Assembly (NCBI GenBank): GCA_900088475.1
Contig: FLMG01001994.1
Location: 1-26,722 of the forward strand
From: Hyphochytrium catenoides
Lineage: Eukaryota; Sar; Hyphochytriomycetes; Hyphochytriales; Hyphochytriaceae
Reading direction: 5' to 3'
Length of the DNA: 26,722 bases
Shown here: positions 10,397 to 22,300 of the stretch, one piece after another
Layout of the letters: every line of letters starts with the position of its first letter
How positions within the stretch are numbered: position 1 is the stretch's first letter
The notes under the pieces: model-generated
Seen by the model: the letters and a program-made list of their open reading frames with translations, nothing else
What the model was told of the DNA's origin: nothing
The model's database searches: none
Made by a program: the position numbers and the translations under genes

Positions 10397-10897
10397 GATC
10401 TTCAGATCAGATCTTTTGATAAGTTATTAGCAGATTATGGCAGAGCTTCAGAGTTTGAACGCTTCCAGCTCTAGGAAGAGCTCAACAAGCTGCCTTCGTC
10501 CTGATGATGATGAGTCCTGGCATTGAACTGATCAGTGATGAGTGATAATAAGGGTCTCATCACGCAACTCGTAGGCGGACTGGAGAGCTGCGGACTGGAG
10601 AGCTGAGGTAGAAAGACGTAGGAAGGGATGAGGACAGCGAGATCTTCAGATCAGACCTTTTGATAAGTATTTACAGTAGCAAATTGTGGCAGAGCTTCAA
10701 AGTTTTGAAGACTTCCAGCTCTAGGAAGAGCTCAATAACAAGCTGCCTTTCTGCCTTTGTCCTGACGATGATGAGTCCTGGTGATTCCTGATCAGTGATG
10801 AGTGATAAGGGCCCCATCAGGCAACTCGTAGGCGGACTGGAGAGCTGTGGACTGGAGAGCTGAGGTAGAAAGACGTAGGAAGGGATGAGGACAGCGA
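10397..10897. repeat. Diverged tandem duplication, two units of about 244 and 257 bp
   Basis: Unit 1 (10397-10640) and unit 2 (10641-10897) both start GATCTTCAGATCAGA and both end with GGAAGGGATGAGGACAGCGA. Between these ends they stay alignable throughout, with substitutions and small indels; for example CTTCCAGCTCTAGGAAGAGC occurs in both. Each unit also has an internal short tandem, CGGACTGGAGAGCTG or its T variant repeated side by side. There are no terminal inverted repeats and no long frame shared by both units. It reads as a two-copy minisatellite-like duplication in intergenic DNA. Confidence 0.9.
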
Positions 10898-11524
10898 AGG
10901 GATGGGGTGCTCTGGAGCTCATGAGTAGAGGACCATAGCCTGCTAGCGATAGGTTTTGCGAGAAGAAATAGAACGCAATAAACAGATTCCTGCTGGGAAA
11001 AGTAGAGACCTGCTCCCGTACGTGCGGCGAGTGAGGTGAGGAGTAAACGCTCAGGCAGGTCTTGGCAACGAAGAGATAGCCAATCATCTCTACGTCTTCC
11101 GGTAGCCCCTCTGCCTACCAACCGTATATCGGAAGTCCAGCGGCTTGCATTTGTACCAAGGACAACTCTCTTCTATATTACATAGAGTTATAAACATCAG
11201 CAACGCATAGAGAAGCTTAGGTCGAAGAGCTGGAGAAGGTAAAATGCAGCAAAACATCTTCTCTTCTGCGGCAGACCCAGAAGAGGATAACATATCTACA
11301 CGCCCTCATAATACACCTCTCTCCTGTCTCTAATTTGTCCCCCTCCCACGTCGCAGACACGTACGACCAGAGAGACCAGCACAGCTCTTGTGCTTTCTTC
11401 TTCTCCGTCTATCCTCATTATTGCACACGAAGCTGCACGGTTCAATGGCCGCCAAGCTTGACAGACAAACCCAATAGATAACCTCCATCCTCATTCTTCT
11501 CGCTGTTTCACAATGGCTTCTCCT
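10898..11524 (-). other. Unresolved stretch with exon-like minus-strand pieces
   Basis: This lies between the duplication and the double-PH gene. On the minus strand an exon-like piece from about 11122 reads E-G-L-P-E-D-V-E-M-I-G-Y-L-F-V-A-K, and another from about 11000 reads R-N-L-F-I-A-F-Y-F-F-S-Q. Both have plausible AG acceptors, but I could not join them into one frame or name a family. A 54-codon frame at 11494-11330 begins with a hydrophobic M-R-M-E-V-I-Y-W-V-C-L segment and could equally be 3' UTR of the PH gene. No RNA gene is seen. Confidence 0.3.
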
Positions 11525-12481
11525 TTAGGGCATGGTCGAGGCCTTGCACAGCGCCGAGATCCACTGCGTCCTCTCCATCTCATGCCGCGTAGAAGTCCGC
11601 AGTACTGAGCCATCAGCGAGGTGGATAATGATGCCATTTCGTTTAGTTGGACACCGTGATACAGCCCGTACGATCCCACGCTGTAGAGGCAGACGCTGGG
11701 GCCTATCGTCCTGATAGCAGCTGATCAATCCATTCGTTAGGACAAAGTACTGCTTTCTCCATACCGAGAAAGAGTGCTTCCCCTTCTGCATGTACATCCA
11801 GCCAGATTGTAGAATGAACTCGGATGTACATTGGCGTCGGCGGTGAAGTTCATCTTTCAACGATGCGATGCGCGCATCTGCCGCGTTACGAAGGTTTTTA
11901 AACCACGCATCCCGCTCTTCCGCAGAATCTGCCTCCACGAGCAGCTCCCTGCCGTCCAAGCCTTTGATGTTGATGCCATTTTGCACCGTGGGGGAGAGAC
12001 TAACAGAGAATACGACAAGATGGCCCCGAAGTGTAGATCTTCGAAGTCGTGTGTCGTCCGATGTAAAGTAGGCGAGGGAGCTCTGGTTGAGAACAAAGTA
12101 TCGTCTCTTCCAAGATCTTACTCTTGAACCCTGTTTCCTAAGCCATCCCGCATACTCCACTCTGCCAATCCCCTCATGCGAGCAGCTGCAGGAGCCAGGA
12201 CTGGCTGATCTATTGAACCGATAATGTTCCTCACATTGAGCCGCGGAGGATGAATGTTCATTCTGCCGCTGTTTGTTTGCTATGTCTTCTTCAAGGGAGT
12301 CCACATAGAGATAGCTTTGGGGCACCACAATACTCTTCTCGAAGTCTCTGTCTTCAATGAAGGAACAGGTAGAGAACTGATCATCAGGTACAGTCAGACT
12401 CCGACCCACGAACTGCCAGAAGCTGCTTCCAAAGCTCTGAAGGCCCTGGAAGGATCCTCGAGGTGCAACGTCCTCCAGCAT
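11525..12481 (-). CDS. Protein with two tandem PH domains
   Basis: The product is 318 residues from one uninterrupted frame, starting at ATG 12481; an in-frame TGA lies just upstream. PH domains bind phosphoinositides or proteins and recruit their carrier to membranes. Residues 1-105 are unstructured-looking, with a Cys/Ser patch. PH domain 1 spans about residues 108-202: G-W-L-R-K-Q-G, then S-W-K-R-R-Y-F-V-L, ending R-D-A-W-F-K-N-L. PH domain 2 spans about 225-315: S-G-W-M-Y-M-Q-K-G-K, then W-R-K-Q-Y-F-V-L, ending T-Q-W-I-S-A-L. The terminal helix Trp is present in both. Domain 1 keeps the basic K-x(n)-K-R-R pattern associated with phosphoinositide binding; domain 2 has R-K-Q at that place and may bind less well. 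The protein stops right after domain 2. It is intronless and lacks GA/CT repeat, unlike its neighbours. A short upstream 5' exon is possible. No catalytic domain is visible, so it looks like an adaptor. Confidence 0.85.
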   Translation of the reverse strand: MLEDVAPRGSFQGLQSFGSSFWQFVGRSLTVPDDQFSTCSFIEDRDFEKSIVVPQSYLYVDSLEEDIANKQRQNEHSSSAAQCEEHYRFNRSASPGSCSCSHEGIGRVEYAGWLRKQGSRVRSWKRRYFVLNQSSLAYFTSDDTRLRRSTLRGHLVVFSVSLSPTVQNGINIKGLDGRELLVEADSAEERDAWFKNLRNAADARIASLKDELHRRRQCTSEFILQSGWMYMQKGKHSFSVWRKQYFVLTNGLISCYQDDRPQRLPLQRGIVRAVSRCPTKRNGIIIHLADGSVLRTSTRHEMERTQWISALCKASTMP

Positions 12482-12757
12482 TACTCTCCGATCCACAAAC
12501 TCTCAGGCTTCAGCCACCGAAGCCGACTCCAACGCCCCTTGCTCCAAGTGTCTTGCTAAATAATCCCAACTTTCTTATCGGTTGCCCTTGCTAGCTAGGA
12601 GAAGATGCTAGTTACGGAATCTCTTAGCTTCTTTAGAGCAACAGTACGGTCCTTTAACTTTTCGGACGGAAAAACGATTTGAGCTTTAGAGGGAAGAAAG
12701 ATCTCTGTCTCGCTCAGTCTCACAAGCTCTGACTCAACCTACCCGCTGCTCTGCAGC

Positions 12758-12819
12758 NNNNNNNNNNNNNNNNNNNNNNNNNNNNNNNNNNNNNNNNNNN
12801 NNNNNNNNNNNNNNNNNNN
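12758..12819. other. Assembly gap (62 N)
   Basis: There are 62 consecutive N bases immediately followed by a (GA)n run. The assembly very likely broke in the dinucleotide repeat, so the true distance may differ from 62. Confidence 0.98.

Positions 12820-12856
<37 letters not shown>
12820..12856. repeat. (GA)n tract at gap edge
   Basis: This is a pure GA run abutting the N gap. It is probably the visible end of a longer tract hidden by the gap. Confidence 0.9.
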
Positions 12857-12857
<1 letters not shown>

Positions 12858-14774
12858 AGGAAAAGAAGAGCAGCAGCATCACAGAAGGGAGAGGATTTCT
12901 CTTTCCCAAACAGAACTTCGTTGAGTTCCAGGCTGATGGGACGTTTCTTCTACCCTCAAATTCTATGTCCACCAGATCTTTGTCCCTCTCACCAATGTCG
13001 CTCTCCCCATAAGCCAGCAAAGGAGCCTATAACTCTATAGCTCTTTCACCTCTGTCTCGTCCCTCTGCACTCTGTCTTTCCCCATTTGATTCAATATATT
13101 CTATGGCTTGTGCCCTTCGTCTCTGTCAATCTTCTCTTCCAACCTCCGCCTTTGCAGCTGAGTCCCCTTTTCTACTCCTTTGTGTAACTTGATAGTCCAG
13201 CTAATGAAGGGCCAAGACACCTGTTTTATTTCTCTTGATTTAGAACAAGACCTGCGGTTTGTAACCATAGGAAAATAGGATCCCGCCTACTTCCCGTAGC
13301 AGTATTACTAGAAAAAAGTAGGATTATGAAGGGTGGGGCAAAACGTCTAGATATTTGGAGGAAGGTGACAAAATCTCCCTCTTTTTTCACAACAAACTGA
13401 ACAAAAAATAGAGTACGGAGTAAATAGTATAGAGTACTTGTCCAATATCTATGCTAGGCCATCGGGGCCCCAACCCTGACCATAACAGTAAAGTTTACAT
13501 GTGAAGGCCTTAATTTACTCTTGCCTGACTATGTGTCAGCTTTTGATGTGAAGTTTATTGCCAGCTCATGGTATTGTGGTCGGTGGTGAAGTTCACAACG
13601 CCACCAAGTCAACAGGTCTTTTTCTTAGAGGATCCGCTGCACACTTTGCCGCTGCGCTAGGCTGGTGCAAGCCTCTTGCCCTGCCGTCAGCGCCAAGACA
13701 TAAAAGGGCGGGCCTATGCGTCATAACTTCGCCTCAAACTTGAAAGAATACTTTGAATATTAGGGTAACCATGTCTAAGGTTAGTGCATTCTTTCATACT
13801 GAAACCTTTCTAAGTCTTGGTTTCGCTTCAGTTTGCATGTAACGTTTTGGTCACGTTCCTCTGTTCTGGCGCCAGGATCTTATTCTGACGGAGTTCTGAC
13901 CTATCGAAACACGGCGGACACAAAGGCTCGTTTATAGACCAAGGAACCACATACTTTAGCTGCCTAGCCTTATTTTAGGTATTCGAGGCGTTGTTCTAGA
14001 TATCCATCAAGTCGTAATACCGCTTGACACAAATAAGCGTCAATCGCTCATAACAGCTTTCGGGAATCAAGTTGTTTCCGGGAACTATTTCCAAGGTTTC
14101 AGTGTGCAAACTGGGAAGTTGCCATTTCGTTTCGTCAGCAGAAATGAGGTTGATCGAGAGACAGAGCAAGAATGAAATACTCCAGAATCACGCATGGATG
14201 AGCAACAATCAAGCGTCAAATGTCCGAGTAAACTTCAGCTACGAGAAAATGAAAGCGCAAGACAGAGCTCAAGTGAGATACGAGACTCGAACAGCCGTGG
14301 TTGAAGCTTGCACCACATCTGCGCTAAAGGAGGAAAAGGAGGGGGGACCGTAAAAACGAAAAAACTCACTGAAGGGGCCACATAGATACAGAAACCAAAA
14401 GCAGAAACCCCTTCAAAGTGCCAATAAAATTGGCGTCAGATGGAAGAGACAGAGAGGCCCCAAAAGTGTGCCAACTGGGGATTCTATGCAGAAAAATACT
14501 TGTAGGAAAGTGACAAGCGCGAGATACCGCATGTAGAGGGTCTAGATATTAACGCTTCATATCAATCCACAGTTAAAGAGCGGGAAAGCACAAGGACTGT
14601 CGAAAAAGAGTAGATGTAAGAAATAGACAGAGGCCATTGAGGTAGGACATAAGCGAAGAAATTGCCCTTTGTTCCTCTTTCTCCTGTTGTCAGCAGCAGC
14701 AGTGGCTCAAGGCAACAAGGCAATAGCAGCATCAGCAACAATGCGAACGGAGATTATTAGAAAGATCATCGGCA

Positions 14775-15317
14775 CTATGGAGCCTGTCCAAGCCGCTGAT
14801 GGAATGCTAAGGGACACTTGAAGGCTGTATGTGACGGCACTCCAGGCCGTCGGACATTGCATTTGCAGGCGAGTGTTCCAGTGGGTGAGAATAGTCGGGG
14901 ATGATAGTCAGAGGAACAGCCTGGATTGAACTGAACCACAAAGTGCCGAAGAGGCCAGCTGAGTTGCATCTTCCATTGAGCCATTCTCCACAACCAGCGA
15001 TTGAGAGCTCGCAACAAGGGGCAACAGGTAGGAGCCCAAGAACAGAAGCAACAGGGTGGTGACAATGTGATCAAGGCTTTTTCCAAAAGCAGCAGTACTC
15101 GTAGAAAGAACGAGCTCATAGAACTTCGATGTAGAAGAGTTCCCTGAAGAACAAGGGCTCCAAAGACGATAGCCAAACTTTCTATAATGGATCTGTGTTC
15201 TCCCTTCTGTCTTGAACCAGTTTCCCTTTCTAGCTTCACTGCTTCCATATGTCTTGCCTTGATTGTCCTATCTTCTCTTTGAGTTCCAAAGTTTCTTGAT
15301 CTTGAAGAACTCCTCAT
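14775..15317 (-). CDS. Uncertain open frame, 180 codons
   Basis: This is a minus-strand frame from ATG 15317 to a stop at 14775, starting M-R-S-S-S-R-S-R-N-F-G-T-Q. The N-terminal 50 residues are basic; the middle is Leu/Cys-rich (F-F-L-R-V-L-L-L-L-E-K-A-L). I recognise no domain. It is the longest frame in the otherwise unexplained 13-16 kb stretch, yet 180 codons can occur by chance at this base composition. An overlapping plus-strand frame at 15263-15514 is no better. Confidence 0.15.
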   Translation of the reverse strand: MRSSSRSRNFGTQREDRTIKARHMEAVKLERETGSRQKGEHRSIIESLAIVFGALVLQGTLLHRSSMSSFFLRVLLLLEKALITLSPPCCFCSWAPTCCPLLRALNRWLWRMAQWKMQLSWPLRHFVVQFNPGCSSDYHPRLFSPTGTLACKCNVRRPGVPSHTAFKCPLAFHQRLGQAP

Positions 15318-16342
15318 CCGTGACACAATGCCTCTGCCAAAAGTCTTTGGCCGAATTACACTTCGTTCTTGAGGATGCACAGGAATGGGCCTCGAGGCTT
15401 GAGGAAGCGAGGAGCGAGGAGAGATCAATCCGTCTTCCTTACAAGAGAATGGGAGAAGACTTGCAGCTGGTGAAAGCTAGGTATCCCATCACACTTTCTT
15501 CTCACGATCCTTAGACTTTTACAATGAACGTGAGCACTTTCCATGCCTTGCGATCCCCTTGTAAGCTAAAGGAACGATCGTGACAGTCGCGTACTCAAGC
15601 ACGAGGATGCTACGCCAGCTCCTTGTGAAATTAGTGGGACGTACAACCAATGCCTAAGAACGCTTGCTTTTGCTAGATCATTCCTTTTATAAAGAAAGTC
15701 GAGCGCAACAGAAGACAGAGCTCTTTCTTTTCGCTAGCACAGCAGCAAGGGATGGCGACCTTCTGGGAGATGACCAGCTTGCTAGCACTTGCTCTGTGAT
15801 ATAGAGAAACTAGGGACTTCTTCTACTGCCTCCACAGGTCCTCTCTGATATTGACGCTCCATTAGGTTAGGGATTCAGGAAGGCGCAACGGCGTCCGATG
15901 GACTCTCACTGTCTCCCCAGACACGTTTATGATATGACTCTGGCACATGTTCAAAGTACAAAGCCCTGCTGCCCTCAAGCAACGATCAAGGTATTTGTTA
16001 AATGAATCGTAGGTAGCAACCATTTTCCTAGCTTCAGATATCAGACAACAGAAGCGGCTCTGCGTCTAGCGGCTCTGCGTCTGGGCTCTGACCACAGCGG
16101 TCTCTTGCCGCGACAGCTCATCGGTAAAGCTCAAAAAATTGCTGCTGAAAGCTGAGTCTATGAGATTATGGTAGCTTAGGCTAGTAATAAGAGTTAAGTC
16201 TATGCATTCTCCCTTATCCTATTATGGTCTTTGTTGGTCCGCCCTCGCCTCAGATTGCAGGCGCTCTAAGAAGCAATCTGAAGATAAGAAAGAGAGAGAC
16301 CAAGCAATCTCGACTAAGAAGACTCTACGACAATAGCCATCC

Positions 16343-19300
16343 TCACTCTTCCTTAGCCTCCTCGTCCTCATCTATTCTTTCAACGCCCGGCTTTGGCGGT
16401 GGCCTTGGAGTTTCCTCGGTCCTCTCACCTGCGCCTTGCTGGGTGGTGCTGCGGTTGGCGGGGATCCAGCTGCAAGGGGATAAAGGACAACCGTTAGAAG
16501 AGCAAGAATAACATACTGTCTCGGCTCGTACGTAGGGCCCTTGGATGCCCATAAAGCGCAGCCTCAGCACCAATAACGGGGGAAGTTAGCTTGTGATAAG
16601 TGTAGAGAAAGGATTAAGAAGAGTAGAAGACCGGCAAGTCCGCGTGAATGTAGGAGAGTTAAGGGCAGACAAATAACAAAAGAGATGCAGTCGGGACGGT
16701 AATCTGAAAAGGAGAGGAGATGTGACCTACCGCCTTCTTCGACAAGATGATCGTCCCAGCGGTATTTCAATGATTCGCCCCAGTCTCAGTCCCCTTCTCT
16801 CACTGCCTGATCTATTGCTATCCTGAGTGCTTCCTCTTTCCTCTCTACCTCGCCTGCGCAGAGCACTGAAAGTGCCATCGTATATCCATCCGTTCTCGTC
16901 ACTTCCTTCTAGGGAAGTGTCCACTACCCAGCCCTCGAGAGGGAACTCGAAGGCACTAACGTCAAAGTCCCATCCATGGGAGAAGCGTAGCGGGTCTGTC
17001 GGGAACATGTGTCCAGGATAGGACGAGCCGTACCCTAGCAGTGGACTTCTCCTACGTAGCACAACAGTTCAGATTCAGCACCAAGCAAGGATAAGTCGAG
17101 GTGTGCAGAAGGCCACCAAGCCCTCATCTCCTTAGAAAGAGTAGCCGGTGTGAGAAAGAAGAGGCTGAAGTAGGAAAAGGCAGACGATAAGTTGGACAAC
17201 AGCGGCTTGCCCTTGTCTCTGAGTTGGTACCTTTCGTTCTCCCAGATCTCTCTATTTTCCAGCGGCAACGAGTCTATAAACTGAGCAAATTTTCTATCTC
17301 TCTTCCTTCGCGCTGCGGGGATCATCAACTCGACGGGCATCTGTATCACCTTCTTGAGCAGAGCTTGGCCTTCCTCAGCCACAGAAAAGGCGAATCCTAC
17401 CAATCACGTTAGACAGTCGAAGCGCAGACGAATAAAGGGGAGGGTGGAGGGACGAGAGTGCAGCCTTAGGATCGTATTGACGGACTCGAAGCCCGCCTCA
17501 TCCATCTCTTCGCTCTCGGACCTTTTCAACCGCACCTTCTTCCCCGTTCCTTGCACTACCGCCTCTGAATGCTGTACTAAATGCGGTTGTCCGAGCCCTC
17601 ATCGTTGTCGTTAGGTTCTCGCCCTCATTCTTCTATCCCTAACCTCTTTGGTACAGCTTCTTACATCGACTCTATCCTAGAGTACTCTTCTCGATCCACC
17701 TACTTCCTCCACTACTTCCTCCTCCTACTCAAACGTCCAGTAATTGTTGCCTTCTCGCTTCCGTTACCTGTATGTCGCCTTCGTCCCTCTTGCTGGCTTG
17801 CTGTTTCCTCTGCCTTCTCAAGGTCCGGCTCGCCAGCTTCCTCTTCCTCCCTGAGAAGTGACAGAAAAGGTTAGTACCACCATAAAAGGGCACTTCAAAG
17901 CCCTGCTCTGAGGACTTCTCCCGCAGAGCTCCAGGACATAAATAACAAAGACCAGGACGAAAGCGAGGGCGGCTTCTTCAGTCCCAAATGAAAAGGGTGA
18001 AAGGCACTTTAAGTAACTCTGATTGTTGTGAGGTGAGACCACGAGGAAGAGAGGAGTCACGCTCACCTGCCAGCAACAAAGAAAGTTGTCTGTTCCAAAG
18101 CTGGGTTCCAATCCAGAGCAGGACCTTCTATATTATGCACATGGGCTTCTCGCAAGAGATGGTAGTACTCGGGGTAGAACTGCGGCCGAGATGAAAGCCG
18201 GAACAGTTAGGAAAGACACATGGCGGGAAGAACAGAGGGACGCGCCGGACAGTGGTGGTGTCAGCTGTGCTACTTTCTTGAAGAGAGGAAGAATGAACAG
18301 ACAACAGCAGATTCTGAACTTGAAATCGCAGAACAAAGCATGGCAAGGACTCATAAGCATCACATCCATTCCCCGTCCATATTGTTAACTCCTTGGTCTC
18401 TGCTATGCTGTTCCGCCCTTGCAAGCTATTCCCACCGTACCTCATACTTCCAGCCCTTCCAAAAGATCTCCCTAGCCATGGCTAGGACGCAGGTGACGAA
18501 CACAAGCACCCAGAAGTTGGGGATCGAGTACTCGTAGGGAAACGCCCAGTCCATTATGGCAGGGATCTCAAGCACGTTCCAGATGAGCAAAGAGGCGAAA
18601 TAGACGATAATAGAGAGAAAGACAGAGCCAAGAAAGAGGATATCAAAGGTCGCGGTGTTCAGGACAAGCTTGAGGTGAGATACTATCATCATCGCCGTCC
18701 TGAGTGACAGAAGAAAGGAATCAGTCTTGGGATGGAGCATAACGGTTAATGGACAGCGAAGAGGAGGCAATCCTTGCTCCCCAGAGAGTGAGAAGACCAT
18801 GAACTTCTAAAGTAAGCCCCTAGAAAAGAAGGAGAGTTGCCGGGACAACGCGTTCTCCTTACCAAGAGACGGCCCCACATCTGTAGATGCTATAGAACAT
18901 CCCATTCTTGTCCACTCCTCCATAGAACCAGAGAGGGATAAGAGCGCAGATGGTTCCCTGGAAGAAAGCCTCCAAGATCCTTTTAAAGGGAAGTAAAGAA
19001 ACATAACGGCAGGCCCAGCAGGTGAGAGGCCAGGGATAGCAGGTCGAAGGTGGACAGTTCATCATCATAAAGCGACGGGCGATGAAAGTAACCCAAGAAG
19101 TGACCTCTTACCACTGCCAGAAGATCCTCCTTCCGAAGAGCTCATTCTTCCAGCCCGTGCGGTATAGAGCAGGATACCGTGCGGCCATTCTCTCTGGGAC
19201 AGACTGGTCCAGGATGGAGACTACGACGATCGGCACGGCTGTGTATACTATATTATACCTACGAAGGAGAGAAAGCATTCCCTGGTTAAGAATCTAGGTT

Positions 19301-22300
19301 TTTAACGTGGGCAGAAGAACGGAAAAGAAAGAGAGAATGAAGACTGTATCATGGAAAGAGAGATGTCGAGGAAGACGAAGAACCTGTGGACATCATCAGT
19401 TGAGAAAGTCTGGTCCAGAGAAGAAGAGCACAATTGCAAGCTGAAGCAATTAGCACGAGGGAGAGAGGGGGAGCGGGAGACAGAAGAGGAAGCAGATCGG
19501 AAGACCAACTAGAGGACTCACAGGTTTATCCATATCTGGTTATGATACAGGGTCCCGGACAGCGCCGCATAGATCGCCAGGACGTAAGTAACCCATTGAA
19601 AGATAATGTTTTTATAGACAATGTAAAGGCAAGCCTTGCTGACTCGATGATAGTTCCAATGGCCGTGCACCAGCAGCAATCGGGAGAGAAAAGAGAACTG
19701 AGCAATAGCGAAGTCACTGTTGTTCACTGCTTCTGTCCCTTCTCGCCCGCTGATGCCAACTCCAACATGCGCCTCTTGAATCATGGAGACGTCATTAGCG
19801 CCGTCTCCTATGGCAAGAGTTCTAACAGTTGGAAGATACTTCTTGATAAGAAGGACCATCAACGCCTTTTGCTTGGGAGAGACGCGGCATCCCACGACTG
19901 CCACACAATGCTGCGCCAACTCTACCAAAAGCTGCAAAGTGCCAAAGTTAGGAAAGGGAAACTACGAAGACATCCCAGCCTCTCACAGCAGAGAGAGAAA
20001 GTCACACTTCGACACTCAGCAACAAGGACCGTGTTAGATTGGTGATGACTGAGCCAGCCAGCGTGCTCACCTGCTGCAGGTACTCGTCTTCGAAGACGAG
20101 CGAGAGGGTTGCTCCATCAATTATCAGCGCCTTTTCAGGAAGAGGTGTCCTCTCCTTTGGATTCTTCCCCGCATTCTCTGCCCAGTACTGGGTCATCTCA
20201 TCCGCGTTCTTGCGTAGCACTTTCCGCAGCGCATAAGGGTCAGGATAGAGGTGAGAAGAGAGGACAACCCTCTCCATATCATTCGATAGTAGCTGACAAG
20301 CAAATCCGATGTTGATCGCAGTCTCTTCCTTATCTCCCGTTAGAACCCAAACCTGAACAACAGCCAATAAGACACGATTGGAAGCGATGATGGAAAGGAA
20401 AAACGTTTGTCGGCACACCGAAGGAATTAGATTAGGATGACGGATGATAGGGAGTCACCTGCTGCGTAGTGAAGCGGCAAGTGACAACCCGGCTCCCAGA
20501 ACGGCGAAAAAATGGCGTATCTCTGCTACGCACAAGGACAAAGAAATGATCTCCTTACTTTGATTCCAGCTTTCAGCAGATCAGCAATCGTCGCTGGCAC
20601 TCCGTCCTGCAGTCTGTCCTCAATGGCTGTCGCGCCTAAGAGAGTCAGGCCGGTCTCAATTTCCTCTTCAAGCTGTTCAATCCTGTTGGGCAATCCTGCA
20701 ATTTTCATTTAGTGACAAGTGAGAATTGGGCTCAGAAAGTTGTCCGTCCTCTCTATTTGACGACTCCTCTTTCCTCCCCGAGATGTAGGTACCCGCCCTG
20801 AAGATGCAGGCACTTCGTCTCTCTCTTACCGTCCTTCATCTTTTCTCTCTCTTTATGGTTTGTGAGACTCTGATGGTAGCGCACTGCCCAGGCTGCATAC
20901 TCCTCTTCAGAAAGAGGCTTGCATGCTATAAGAAGGGTCCTAAGGCCATCCATCGCGAATCTGAGAGACAGAGAGTTTTTGGCAATCGAAAGGTACGGTT
21001 AGCGAGGGAGCAACCAGAAGCAAGAAGGCTGACCGCAATGGCTGGCGTATGTAGCTCATCGATGAACAGATGATCCCACAGGACCGATAACTCAAGAAAA
21101 CGAGAGTCAAGAGGGAGAAACAGAGTATACGAAAGAGAAAGTTAAGGGAGAAAGCAGAGAGGAATAGGGCGAGAGCAAGTGAGAAAAATAGAAGAGAGAA
21201 ACAGTGAGAGAGATAGAAAGAAAGTGAGAGGGAAAGACAGAGAGAGGGGATAAGAGAGAGGGAAAGAGAGGAAAGATAGAGAGGGAAAGAGAGTACGGAA
21301 CAAGAAGCAGCGTAGTCGCCGCTGATGAAGTGAGAAGAACGCACTTATCCCTACTCGGATAACTAACTGCCAGTGAAAGAAGAAACGATGCTAGGACTTC
21401 TGCAGTAAGACCGTCTTCCTCCTACCTGTCAAGGTCTCTCATAGTAGTCTGGACGAGCTCCTCATCTCTTCCTTCTTTGCTCAGTCTCTCCAGGATCACA
21501 CTGTCTGCCCCTTTACAGAACAGCATCAACTCACCTAGTAAGATAAAACATGAGCCATGAGGACACGGAAATGAAGGCGAAGAAAGGAAGGACTGCAGGA
21601 AGAAGATCCTGCTAGCCACGCTAAGAAATTGAAAAGATCTAATGGCAGCTTCAACAGGCAGCACAGCAGAAGAGTCGGTAAAGGTAGAATGCCTGCCGAG
21701 AGCGCGCCGCCGCTATCATTCACTGGCACTGGTTGATTCTTAGGAAAGGAACGCCCAGCAGCGAATGCCTCGACCGCATAGGTATCGAAAACAAACGGTT
21801 GACTGTCAACATACCATTGTCTAGTCTCACAATTGTGGACATTCTCTTCCTGCTGCTGTTGAAGTCAATAATGTCCAGAACGTTTACTTGGACAATACCG
21901 TGCGCAGTCTCCAGGAAGATGGCGCCCGGACGCCGGTCAACGAACTTATATCCCAAGTAAGCGGCCCCTATAGTCAACACAAGAAGAGAGAATGCAGCAG
22001 AGCATACCCCATGTGAGTCACATATAAGTGGAAGAATATGTTTAGGTCAGATGATGAAGAAGCTTTAACGGCCTGCTGAGGTGGTGAGATCCAACCCCTG
22101 AAGGCCACAGAGGTCGAAGTATCACCGTGAAGTGAAGCAAACCGGCCGGAGAGAGGCCAGCGGCTCAGGATAGGAAACCACAAGCTCACCTGCCACTAAT
22201 GCCTGCTCATCAGGCGATGAAGCTGACCAGAGTATCTCTGGGGGTGACGTTGGGCTTTCCTGCTCCTCACCCTCCTGCTGCTCTGGATGCTCTGGAATGA

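Larger units (their letters stand above)
12482..16342. other. Repeat-poor region with no recognised gene
   Basis: This is about 3.9 kb between the double-PH gene and the flippase 3' end. It contains the N gap and a GA tract right after it, then about 3.4 kb with almost no GA/CT repeat. A minus-strand piece at about 12953-13018 (A-Y-G-E-S-D-I-G-E-R, also open as V-D-I-E-F-E-G-R-R) could be an exon. An AT-rich patch lies at 13300-13440. A frame at 14144-14353 (+) encodes 69 basic residues of no known family. A 15-base tandem (AGCGGCTCTGCGTCT twice) lies near 16055-16085. I see no tRNA, rRNA, transposase or reverse transcriptase. Confidence 0.5.

Noticed and set aside
10671-11087. 138-codon minus-strand frame entering the second duplicated unit
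   Set aside because: The segment R-N-L-F-I-A-F-Y-F-F-S-Q faintly recalls mitochondrial pyruvate carriers, but the spacing of the other carrier motifs does not fit, and the frame runs into duplicated noncoding sequence.
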